A stretch of 39,059 nt of DNA, taken from CAIKMD01 sp035277525. Its GTDB lineage: Bacteria > Pseudomonadota > Alphaproteobacteria > ATCC43930 > CGMCC-115725. This document shows, in pieces, positions 8,441 through 15,625 of this stretch. The stretch is from assembly GCA_035277525.1 (NCBI GenBank), contig DATEKH010000013.1, positions 1 to 39,059 of the forward strand, in the 5' to 3' direction. Below the pieces are notes generated by a model that was not told the origin of the DNA, did not search any database, and saw only the letters and a program-made list of their open reading frames with translations. Position 1 is the stretch's first letter. Each line of letters starts with the position of its first letter. Position numbers and translations under genes: made by a program.

Positions 8441-9421
8441 TCACATTGCACCCGGCAGAAACTTCTCGGTGTAGAGCTTCGACATGTCGGGCTCTGTCGG
8501 AAGCTGCCTTGTCTCGACGAAGGACCGCGCGAGCACGGCCAAGCCCTTCGGCTCGAACTTGCCCGTATCGGATAGGCTCGGCATCACCTCGTCATAGGCG
8601 CTCGCGGCGATCGCGAGCGGCTGGTGCATCACCGGCGCCGCGAGCTTCACCGACTCCTCCTTGTTCTTGCGCATCCAGGCGACGGTTTCAAACCATCCCG
8701 CGAGAAACGCCCGAATCTGCTCCGGGTGTTGGGCAATCATCTTGTTGGTGGCAAAGGTCACGTGGTTGATGAACTCCGGCACGAAGGTACCGCAGCGAAG
8801 GATGATGCGCGATTTGTGCTGCTCCGCGAGCGTGGCGGCGCCCGCGACGTCGATCATCATCCCATCGATCTGGCCGGTTTCCATCGCGGCGATCTGCGCC
8901 GCGTTGGTACCAAGCGGCACGGCCTGAATCCCCTCGGGTCCCCAGCCGAGATAGCGCGAGGCTTCATGCACCATCCAGTCGGTGAGGCCACCGACGGTCG
9001 AGACGCTGATCTTCCTGCCTTTGAGGTCGGCCGGCTTGTTGATGGGCAGCCCCTCACGCACGACCATGACGAGGCCGGAGGGTGGCCCGGCGAAGGCCGC
9101 GACGCCGAGATCGGAGTTCCCCTTGGCGACGAAGACGAGCTCGGGGCCGGAGCCGAGGCCGATATCGACTGCGTCGGCGCCGAGGCCCTGCTGCAGCTTG
9201 GCGCTGCCGGCGAAATTGACCTCTTCGATGTCGAGCCCGTGCTTTTGATAAAAGCCCTTCGCAATGCCGATATCGAGCGGCGTGAAATCGATCGGCCCGG
9301 CGATCGCCTTGCCGACGCGCAGCTTGTCGGTGGCGAGGCTCGGGCCGGCGCCCAGCGCGACGAGGAAGCCGGTCGCCAGTCCCAGCGCCGCGAGCCTCCT
9401 TAGGCCATAGGATTTGCGCAT
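8441..9421 (-). CDS. NitT/TauT-type ABC solute-binding protein (paralogue 2)
   Basis: Periplasmic receptor of 326 residues. Three in-frame ATGs lie close together at 9430, 9427 and 9421. The GGGAGG site abuts the first, so 9421, nine bases downstream, has the best spacing and opens the signal peptide MRKSYGLRRLAALGLATGF with cleavage near GPSLA. Family features include FTPLDIGIAKGFYQKHGLD, SAKLQQGLGADAVDIGLGSG and the closing PDMSKLYTEKFLP. It is 29 bases after paralogue 3 and 25 before the ATPase, so it is probably the cognate receptor of the transporter. Differences from the other two paralogues in the middle of the protein suggest a different ligand preference. Confidence 0.9.
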   Translation of the reverse strand: MRKSYGLRRLAALGLATGFLVALGAGPSLATDKLRVGKAIAGPIDFTPLDIGIAKGFYQKHGLDIEEVNFAGSAKLQQGLGADAVDIGLGSGPELVFVAKGNSDLGVAAFAGPPSGLVMVVREGLPINKPADLKGRKISVSTVGGLTDWMVHEASRYLGWGPEGIQAVPLGTNAAQIAAMETGQIDGMMIDVAGAATLAEQHKSRIILRCGTFVPEFINHVTFATNKMIAQHPEQIRAFLAGWFETVAWMRKNKEESVKLAAPVMHQPLAIAASAYDEVMPSLSDTGKFEPKGLAVLARSFVETRQLPTEPDMSKLYTEKFLPGAM

Positions 9422-9450
9422 CTCCATCATCCTCCCTAAAGCGTGCGCCG

Positions 9451-10440
9451 CTAGGAGCGCGCCGCCGGCAAAAACCGCTCGGTATAAAGCTTCGACATGT
9501 CGGGCGCCGCCGGCAGCATCTTCATCTCGACGAAGGACCGGCTCAACACCGCGAGGCCCTTCAGGTCGAACTTGCCGTCATCCGACAGCATGGGCAAGGT
9601 TTCATCGTAGACACGGCCGACGATCGGCTCCGGGATTTTCAGGATGGTCGAGGCGATCCTGACGGTTTCGGCTTTGTTGTGCTTGACGAAGGCGATGGTC
9701 TCGAACCAGCCGGCCAGGAACTTGCGCACGTCCTCCGGGCGCTTGGCGATGACGTCGTTGGTCGCATAGATGACGTGGTTCACGTATTCCCTGACGATGT
9801 CGCCGAATTTCAGCAGCAGACGCACCTCGCCCGAGTTTTGCAGCTTGTAGGCCGTGGTGATGTCGAATGGCACGGCGTCGACCTGCCGCGTTCTGAGCGC
9901 CGCAATCTGCGCCGGAATGCCGCCCAGTGCGACCCGCTGGATGCCGTCGGGACCCCAACCTTGCTGCCGCGAGAGTTCGCGGATCATCCAATCGGTCTGC
10001 GAGCCGACGGTCGAGATGCTGGCGATCTTCCCCTTGAGATCGGCGGGCGTTTTGATCGGGCTATCGGCGGCGACGCAAAGCGTTATGCCGAGCGGCGGAC
10101 CCGCCTCCTCGGCGATCCCGAGCACCGGCGCGCCCTTGGCGATGAAGGCGAGGCCGGGTCCGGAGCCGATGCCGAGATCGACGCTCCCAGCCGCAAGAGC
10201 CTGCTGCAGCTTGGCGTCGCCGGCGAAGGAAATCGCCTCGACATCGAGACCGTGGTTTTTGAAGAAGCCCTTCTCGATGCCGACATCGAGCGGCGTGAAC
10301 TGGAAGAGCGAGGGGAAACCCTTGGCCACCCGCAACGTGTCGGCGGCGGAGGCGGCCGTCGCCGCGAGCGCGAGCCACAGGACGGCAGCCGCGGCGGCGG
10401 CAAGCGGGCGCACGGCAAATCGATCTCTGCAGGTCCTCAC
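9451..10440 (-). CDS. NitT/TauT-type ABC solute-binding protein (paralogue 3)
   Basis: Periplasmic receptor of 329 residues. I choose the GTG at 10440 because GGGAGGG (10449-10455) precedes it by 8 bases and it yields an Arg-rich then Ala/Leu-rich signal peptide ending near AASA. The open frame extends to a GTG at 10500 without a ribosome site. Shared family segments are FTPLDVGIEKGFFKNHGLD, DAKLQQALAAGSVDLGIGSG, AGWFETIAFVKHNKAE and the terminal APDMSKLYTERFLP. It directly follows hyuB after a 144-base gap, which ties the transporter to the hydantoinase genes. Confidence 0.9.
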   Translation of the reverse strand: MRTCRDRFAVRPLAAAAAAVLWLALAATAASAADTLRVAKGFPSLFQFTPLDVGIEKGFFKNHGLDVEAISFAGDAKLQQALAAGSVDLGIGSGPGLAFIAKGAPVLGIAEEAGPPLGITLCVAADSPIKTPADLKGKIASISTVGSQTDWMIRELSRQQGWGPDGIQRVALGGIPAQIAALRTRQVDAVPFDITTAYKLQNSGEVRLLLKFGDIVREYVNHVIYATNDVIAKRPEDVRKFLAGWFETIAFVKHNKAETVRIASTILKIPEPIVGRVYDETLPMLSDDGKFDLKGLAVLSRSFVEMKMLPAAPDMSKLYTERFLPAARS

Positions 10441-10448
10441 TGCACCAG

Positions 10449-10455
10449 CCCTCCC
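10449..10455 (-). promoter_or_regulatory. ribosome-binding site deciding a GTG start
   Basis: GGGAGGG on the minus strand, 8 bases before the GTG at 10440. It supports that start for solute-binding protein 3 over the upstream GTG at 10500. Confidence 0.6.
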
Positions 10456-10459
10456 GTTC

Positions 10460-10486
10460 CTCGCGAGCCGGCCCGAAGCGGCCGGC
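10460..10486. repeat. palindrome and hairpin between hyuB and solute-binding protein 3
   Basis: A perfect inverted repeat GCCGGCC (10467-10473) and GGCCGGC (10480-10486) with a 6-base loop, adjoining an 8-base palindrome CTCGCGAG (10460-10467). It lies just upstream of the binding-protein ribosome site on the minus strand and could be a partial terminator after hyuB, an mRNA-stabilising stem or a binding site. No T-run follows. The rest of the 144-base gap shows nothing else clear. Confidence 0.35.
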
Positions 10487-10584
10487 CCCGTTTCCGTCAC
10501 ACATTCGGCTCGGCGACGCCCGTTATCTTATCGTTCGGCTTCGCCGCCTCGATGCGCTGTTTCTTGGCTTCGTGCGACGATCCG

Positions 10585-12339
10585 TCATTTCGGCGCCCCG
10601 GTCTGACGTTCCGCACGAAGCTTTTTCGTCGCGACCGCGTCGATCGCAAAATCTTTCGCGCTGAGCACGACGCCGTAGTCCGCCATGGCATGCTCGCGAC
10701 TGACATAGCCCTCGATCACGTCCATGCGCACGCGCTCGGGATCGCGCTCCAAGGGATCGCCCCAGCCGCCGCCGCCATTACTGCGCACGATCACTTCGGT
10801 TTCGGGCGGCGTCGGCAGGCGGTTGGCTTCCTTCTCGCGGAAGGTGTTCTCGCCCGGAAGCTTCAAGAGATAGCGGCTGGAATTGCCGGGCTTGCCGCCC
10901 CAGAGACCCCAAGGCGGATTGTCGATGCGCGCCGGCGCATGCATGTTCCAACGGCCTTCGACGAAGTTGCGCACCTGGACATCGAGGCCAAGTCCGCCGC
11001 GGAATTTGCCCGGCCCGCCCGAATCGGCCCGGAAGCCACGGCTTTCGACCAGCACGGGCGTCTTCATCTCGATCGCCTCGATCGAGCCGTTTCGCACATC
11101 GCCCTGGCAAACCGAGACCGAAGCCGATTCGCCGTCCTCCGTCGGCCGGCCGCCCCAGCCGCCGCCTTCGATGCTCTGGACGACGAAGGCCTTGCCGGTC
11201 TTGGGGTTGCGGCCGAAGAACACCACCGACGCGCCGAGCGTGCCGAGATGGGCGGCGGGAATGCGGTCTTTCGCCGCTTGGGCCAGCGCCTTGATGATGG
11301 TGTCGACCACCGTCGGGATGATGGTGCTCCATCCCGCCATCGGTGCGGGGTAGTGCGCCATCATGATGTTGCCTTCGGGAATGATGTGCTTCAGCGCGTT
11401 GAACGAGCCCTCATTCACCGGATCGAGCGGCGCGGTCAGCGATTTATAGGCAACCCGCGCGCCCGCGAGCGTGCGCGAGTTGATTCCGGCCTTGCGTGCC
11501 GCCGAACAGCCCGAAAGGTCGATCACCATGTCGCCCTTCTCCTGATCGACCGTCACCTTGGCGTGGATGCGCACCGGCTCCTTGGTGACGCCGTCATTGT
11601 CGAGGAAGGATTCGGCCTCATAGACGCCCGAAGGAAAGGCCTGGACGGTGCGGCGGCACTTCATCTCGGTCTCGGTGAAGATGTGCTCGATCGCAGCGAG
11701 CAAGGTCTCCGCGCCGAATTTCTCGAAGAGCTCGTCCAAGCGGCGATGGGCGAGCCGGCAGGCCGCCATCTGCGCGCGCATGTCGCCCAGCGAGGAATCC
11801 GGGAAGCGGATGTTGTCGCGGATGACTTTGAGTAGCACCTCGTTGACCTTGCCCGCCTCGTAGATTTTGAGCTGGTCGAGTTGCAGCCCCTCCTGCCATG
11901 GATCGACCACCTCGGCGCCGGCGCCGAAACCGGTCGAGATGCCGCCGACATCGATCCAATGCGCGCGCACGATCGAGAACATGGTCAGCTTGCCCTTAAA
12001 GAAATAGGGCATGTAGATGACCATATTGTTGAGATGCTGGCCCGCCACCGCCTGGTGGTTGGTGACGATCACATCCTCGGGCTTGAAGCCGGTCTCGCCA
12101 TAGCGCTTCATGCCGTCTTCGATGATGATGCCGAGATCGGCGACGAAATGCGACACGCCGCCGACATTCTGCGACACGAGCCGCGAATCGGGCAGCAGCA
12201 GCGCGGTGCAGAAGTCGCGCACCTCGTAGATCATCATGTTGTAGGAGGTGCGATGGAGATCCGCTGCCATCTCGGTGGCGATCGCGGGCAAAGCGCTGCG
12301 GATGACCTCGAGGGTGACGGGATCGAGCTTGGTCGTCAT
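10585..12339 (-). CDS. hyuB: hydantoinase B / oxoprolinase family protein (HyuB)
   Basis: Beta subunit of an ATP-dependent cyclic amidase of the HyuAB/5-oxoprolinase superfamily, 584 residues. It opens with LDPVTLEVIRSALPAIATEM, the typical HyuB N terminus, followed by EMAADLHRTSYNMMIYE, the DVIVTNHQAVAGQHLNNM region and C-terminal RGGLGLDVQVRN. The ATG at 12339 overlaps the hyuA stop as ATGA, so the two subunits are translationally coupled. The family hydrolyses hydantoins, N-methylhydantoin, 5-oxoproline or caprolactam, and related members carboxylate acetone or acetophenone. The adjacent importer genes suggest that the substrate comes from outside, but its identity cannot be read here. Confidence 0.92.
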   Translation of the reverse strand: MTTKLDPVTLEVIRSALPAIATEMAADLHRTSYNMMIYEVRDFCTALLLPDSRLVSQNVGGVSHFVADLGIIIEDGMKRYGETGFKPEDVIVTNHQAVAGQHLNNMVIYMPYFFKGKLTMFSIVRAHWIDVGGISTGFGAGAEVVDPWQEGLQLDQLKIYEAGKVNEVLLKVIRDNIRFPDSSLGDMRAQMAACRLAHRRLDELFEKFGAETLLAAIEHIFTETEMKCRRTVQAFPSGVYEAESFLDNDGVTKEPVRIHAKVTVDQEKGDMVIDLSGCSAARKAGINSRTLAGARVAYKSLTAPLDPVNEGSFNALKHIIPEGNIMMAHYPAPMAGWSTIIPTVVDTIIKALAQAAKDRIPAAHLGTLGASVVFFGRNPKTGKAFVVQSIEGGGWGGRPTEDGESASVSVCQGDVRNGSIEAIEMKTPVLVESRGFRADSGGPGKFRGGLGLDVQVRNFVEGRWNMHAPARIDNPPWGLWGGKPGNSSRYLLKLPGENTFREKEANRLPTPPETEVIVRSNGGGGWGDPLERDPERVRMDVIEGYVSREHAMADYGVVLSAKDFAIDAVATKKLRAERQTGAPK

Positions 12340-14372
12340 TGGGCGTGTCCCACGGTGATGATGAGTTCTCCGGTGTCGGCAACGCTGAGCTTGTCGCCGG
12401 GGAAGAACACGGTGGTCGAGGCGTATTCGCTGATGAGGCCCGGGCCTGTGACCTTGTCGCCGGGCTTCAGTTTCTCGCGATCATAGACCGGACAATCGGC
12501 CGCACCGCCTTGGTCGAACACGACCGGGCGCGTCTCGCGCGGCGCGAGCTTGCCCGTGCCCGCAAGCGGCGGCAGCGCCAGCTTCGAGCGGTGGCCGAGC
12601 GCGACGAGGCGGATATTGATGATCTCGACCGGCTCGTCGCTCGCATGATGGGCATAGCGCTGCTCGTGCAACGCGTCGAAGGCCGCGCGGATCGCCTTGC
12701 GGTCGGCTTTGGCGAGGTTTTCCGAGCTGACGGGCACGGGCAGGGTGAATTCCTGACCCACATAGCGCAGATCGAACAGCACCTGGCAGGAGAGGTTCTC
12801 TCTGCGGCCGAGGAGCTTATAGGCCTCGCCCGTGAGCTCTTCGGTGATGTGCCGCACGGCGTCGAAATCGGCGGCGCCAAGCTCGGCGAGATAGGTGCGC
12901 ACGAGATCGTGGCGCTCATCCGCCATGAGCATGCCGAGAGCCGAGAAATGCGCCGGGAAACGCGGAATGATCACGGTCGGAATGTGCAGCTCGCGCGCGA
13001 TCGCGACCGCATGAGGCGGCCCGGCGCCGCCCGAGGCGACGAGCACGAAATCGCGCGGGTCGTAGCCCTTCTCGACCGAAACCTCGCGCACGGCGAGCGA
13101 CATTTTGGCGATCGCGATCTGGATGACGGCGCGCGCCGCTTCGTCGACGCTCATCTTCAAAGGCTTGGCGACGCGCTCCTCCATGCCCTTTTTCGCGGCT
13201 TCGAGGTCGAGCGCCATCTCGCCGCCGAGAAAGTCGTGCCAGCCGATGCGGCCCAGAATGACATCCGCGTCGGTGATGGTGGGCTCGGTTCCGCCGCGGC
13301 CGTAGCAGATGGGCCCGGGCTCGGCACCCGCACTTTGCGGCCCGACCTTCAGCGCGCCGACATCGTCGATGAAGGCGATGCTGCCGCCGCCGGCCCCGAC
13401 CTCGACGACATCAACCACCGGCGTCATCACCGGATGGCCGCTCGCATAGCCGCCGACATAATAGCCTTCCGACATGGTCGGCTCGCCGCCGCGCACGAGG
13501 CTCGACTTCGCGGTGGTGCCGCCCATGTCGAACGACACGACATTGCTGTAGCCGAGCGCGCGGCCGATCTCGGCCGAGGCGATGATGCCGCCGACCGGCC
13601 CCGATTCCATCATCGTCACCGGCCGGCGGATCGCGGTCGCCGGCGCCATCACGCCGCCATTCGACTGCATGATGGCGAGTTCGCCCTTGAAGCCGATGCC
13701 TTCGAGCCGCGACTGAAGATTGCGCACATAGCCGCCGACAGTCGGACCGATATAGGCGTTCACCACCGTCGTCGAGATGCGCTCATATTCGCGATATTCG
13801 CGCAGGATCTCGTGCGACAGCGAGACATAGGCCTTGGGGAGCGCGGCTTCGACGATCCGCCCCGCTTCCTGCTCATGCGCCGGGTTGGCATAGGAATGGA
13901 GGAAGCAGATCGCAACCGCGTCGACCCCTTCCTTGGCCAGCGTTTCGCACGCAGCCTTGACGCTCGCGGCGTCGAGCTTCTCGCGCACCTCGCCCGAGGC
14001 ATAGACCCGCTCATTCACCTCGAGCGTGCGATGGCGTGGCACGAGGGGCTTCGGCCGGTGAAAGAAAAGGTTGTAGGCTTCGGGACGATTGCCCCGCCCG
14101 ATGGCATAGACGTCGCGCGTGCCCTTGGTGACGATGAGGCCGACCGCCGCGCCCTTGCGCTCGATCAGCGTGTTGATGGCCGTGGTCGAGCCATGGATCA
14201 AGTGGTCGAGGCTGCGTGGATCGAGGTCGCTCTTGTTGATGCAATCGATGATGCCATCGACGTGATTGCGCGGCGTCGTCAAGCTCTTGGCCTGGTAAAA
14301 CCGACCCGAACGATCATCGAACGCGATCAGGTCCGTGAAAGTCCCCCCGATATCGACCGCCAAAAATACCAC
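12336..14372 (-). CDS. hyuA: hydantoinase A / oxoprolinase family protein (HyuA)
   Basis: Alpha (ATP-binding) subunit, 678 residues from the GTG at 14372. That start has AAGGAGG (14383-14389) 10 bases upstream and begins MVFLAVDIGGTFTDL, which is how family members begin. The frame runs open to 14828, but the extra 152 codons read as low-complexity and cross the divergent gene. Features are the phosphate-binding DIGGTFTD at residues 7-14, the HGSTTAINTLIER segment, SGPVGGIIAS and the second nucleotide motif FDMGGTTAKSSLV, then GGAGPPHA. It is the first gene of the minus-strand run that continues through hyuB and the ABC importer. Confidence 0.93.
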   Translation of the reverse strand: MVFLAVDIGGTFTDLIAFDDRSGRFYQAKSLTTPRNHVDGIIDCINKSDLDPRSLDHLIHGSTTAINTLIERKGAAVGLIVTKGTRDVYAIGRGNRPEAYNLFFHRPKPLVPRHRTLEVNERVYASGEVREKLDAASVKAACETLAKEGVDAVAICFLHSYANPAHEQEAGRIVEAALPKAYVSLSHEILREYREYERISTTVVNAYIGPTVGGYVRNLQSRLEGIGFKGELAIMQSNGGVMAPATAIRRPVTMMESGPVGGIIASAEIGRALGYSNVVSFDMGGTTAKSSLVRGGEPTMSEGYYVGGYASGHPVMTPVVDVVEVGAGGGSIAFIDDVGALKVGPQSAGAEPGPICYGRGGTEPTITDADVILGRIGWHDFLGGEMALDLEAAKKGMEERVAKPLKMSVDEAARAVIQIAIAKMSLAVREVSVEKGYDPRDFVLVASGGAGPPHAVAIARELHIPTVIIPRFPAHFSALGMLMADERHDLVRTYLAELGAADFDAVRHITEELTGEAYKLLGRRENLSCQVLFDLRYVGQEFTLPVPVSSENLAKADRKAIRAAFDALHEQRYAHHASDEPVEIINIRLVALGHRSKLALPPLAGTGKLAPRETRPVVFDQGGAADCPVYDREKLKPGDKVTGPGLISEYASTTVFFPGDKLSVADTGELIITVGHAQ

Positions 14373-14382
14373 GACCTTTGTG

Positions 14383-14389
14383 CCTCCTT
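14383..14389 (-). promoter_or_regulatory. ribosome-binding site deciding the hyuA GTG start
   Basis: AAGGAGG on the minus strand, 10 bases before GTG 14372. It argues against the long upstream extension of the hyuA frame. Confidence 0.7.
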
Positions 14390-14549
14390 GCAGAACCGGG
14401 CCGCCCCGGGGGCGGCAAAGTGGGCATCCCGTCTCTGTTGGCCGGACTATCGCGGAGGAGGCGCCGGGAAAGCAATCCCTTTTCGCCGAGGCATTTTGGC
14501 CCACGCGGCGCGGCTCTTGGGTGTTAACCTCGGCCGTCTTGTCGAGGAG
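14390..14549. promoter_or_regulatory. divergent control region between hyuA and the lyase gene
   Basis: The only non-coding stretch from which both the hyuA operon and the plus-strand lyase gene can be started. It holds a perfect GC-rich inverted repeat at 14400-14416 (8-base arms GCCGCCCC/GGGGCGGC around one G), in the hyuA leader just beyond its ribosome site. I cannot place convincing -35/-10 boxes. No regulator gene is adjacent. Confidence 0.35.
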
Positions 14550-14556
14550 GAAAGCC

Positions 14557-15438
14557 ATGACAGCGACCGCGCAAAATGCCGCCCGAAAATTGCGCGCCCT
14601 TCTCGCGGAGCCAGAGCTTCGCATCTGTCCGCTGGCGTCGGATCCGCTGACGGCGCGGCTCATAGAGCGCGCGGGTTTCCCGATGGCGCTGCTCGGCGGC
14701 TTCGGCATCGCCGCCACCGGCTTCGCCATGCCGGATGCCGGCCTCATTGATTTCAGCGAGGTGGTCGGCGCCGTGCACAACACCTGCGAGGCCGTGCCCG
14801 GGTTTCCGATCGTCGCCGACGGCGACACGGGCTACGGCAACGCCATGAATGTGCGCCGCACGGTCAAGGAATTCGCCCGCGCCGGCGCCGCGGCGATCCT
14901 CATCGAAGACCAGACCTGGCCGAAGAAATGCGGCCATTATGGCGGCCGGCGCGAGGTCATTCCGCGCGCCGAGGCGCGGCTCAAGATCAGAGCCGCGGTC
15001 GAGGCGCGCAACGAGAGCGGCGCCGACATGCTCATCATGGCGCGTACCGATGCGCGCTCGGCCATCGGCTTCGAGGAGGCGATGGCGCGCTGCGAGGATT
15101 TCGCCGCCGAGGGCGCCGACATCCTCTTCGCCGAGGCGCTCGAAACCGAGGCCGAGCTCAAGGCCTTCGCGCGCGGCTTCGCCCAGCCGACCTGGGCCAA
15201 CATGATGCCCAAGACGCCGGTCAAATCGCGCGCCGAGCTGAAGGCGATGGGTTTCCGAATCGTCACCTACAATGTCCTGCTGCATGCCGCGATCCGCGCC
15301 ATGGAACAGACTCTCGCCGCCTTGAAGGCCGACGACATGGCGAAGGCGCCGCCGCTCGCGAGCTTCGATGAGGTCACGAGCCTCGTCGGCTTGCCGCAAT
15401 ATCTCGCGCTCGAGCAGCGCTATAGGCTCGACTCATAA
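14557..15438 (+). CDS. isocitrate lyase / PEP mutase superfamily lyase
   Basis: Cytoplasmic TIM-barrel enzyme of 293 residues that probably cleaves a C-C bond in a 2-hydroxy- or 2-oxo-dicarboxylate. GAGGAGG lies about 7 bases before ATG 14557. Visible motifs are the Mg-site ADGDTGYGN (Asp88 and Asp90), then EDQTWPKKCGH (117-127). The catalytic Cys125 in KKCGH is kept, which marks lyases (methylisocitrate, dimethylmalate or isocitrate lyase-like) and not phosphoenolpyruvate mutases. The size matches methylisocitrate lyase or oxaloacetate decarboxylase, much shorter than true isocitrate lyase. It is divergent from hyuA, so shared control is possible. The substrate is uncertain. Confidence 0.88.
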   Translation: MTATAQNAARKLRALLAEPELRICPLASDPLTARLIERAGFPMALLGGFGIAATGFAMPDAGLIDFSEVVGAVHNTCEAVPGFPIVADGDTGYGNAMNVRRTVKEFARAGAAAILIEDQTWPKKCGHYGGRREVIPRAEARLKIRAAVEARNESGADMLIMARTDARSAIGFEEAMARCEDFAAEGADILFAEALETEAELKAFARGFAQPTWANMMPKTPVKSRAELKAMGFRIVTYNVLLHAAIRAMEQTLAALKADDMAKAPPLASFDEVTSLVGLPQYLALEQRYRLDS

Positions 15439-15496
15439 ACACGCGCGGACGCGAAAGGGTGGGTCTGGAATCGATCTCAATGCCGACCAACCCGAT

Positions 15497-15526
15497 CTAA
15501 CCGGCCAGGGCGCATTCTGGCCTTAG
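15497..15526. terminator. candidate bidirectional terminator hairpin
   Basis: Inverted repeat between two convergent genes. Arms CTAA+GGCCAG and CTGGCC+TTAG pair over 10 bp, with a 2-base CC bulge on the left arm and an 8-base loop. The position, 58 bases after the lyase stop and before the end of the convergent monooxygenase, suits a shared terminator. No strong T-run follows on either strand, so it may depend on other factors. Confidence 0.4.
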
Positions 15527-15557
15527 CGGACGTTCGCCTCCCCGGGTGCCGTGCCGA

Positions 15558-15577
15558 CCTATGCATAGAAACATAGG
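15558..15577. repeat. nested palindrome CTATGCATAG / CATAGG
   Basis: A perfect 10-base palindrome CTATGCATAG (15559-15568) is followed after three A residues by CATAGG, so CCTATG (15558-15563) also pairs with 15572-15577. It lies in the 187-base convergent gap 15439-15625, is AT-rich against its surroundings, and could be a protein site or the remnant of a small repeat. Confidence 0.35.
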
Positions 15578-15625
15578 GCCGAACATGATTGGTCTGATAC
15601 CGCGGTTGAAAGTTCGGAAGCTGCC

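Noticed and set aside
10497..10706. Minus-strand 69-codon frame overlapping the end of hyuB
   Set aside because: It lies mostly inside hyuB in another frame, has no ribosome site, and hyuB already ends at a normal family length.
9679..11835. Plus-strand open frame of 718 codons across solute-binding protein 3 and hyuB
   Set aside because: It spans two genes and the gap between them on the opposite strand and has no recognisable domain. Similar shadows at 19382-21007, 28601-30400, 32857-34830 and 36858-38570 were dropped for the same reason.
12339..14750. Long plus-strand open frame of 803 codons opposite hyuA
   Set aside because: It is an antisense shadow produced by high GC content; the minus strand encodes a complete, recognisable HyuA, and the shadow product is low-complexity Arg/Ala/Asp-rich.
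14373..14828. N-terminal extension of the hyuA frame
   Set aside because: A GTG at 14372 with AAGGAGG gives the normal HyuA N terminus; the extension overlaps the divergent lyase gene and has no domain.
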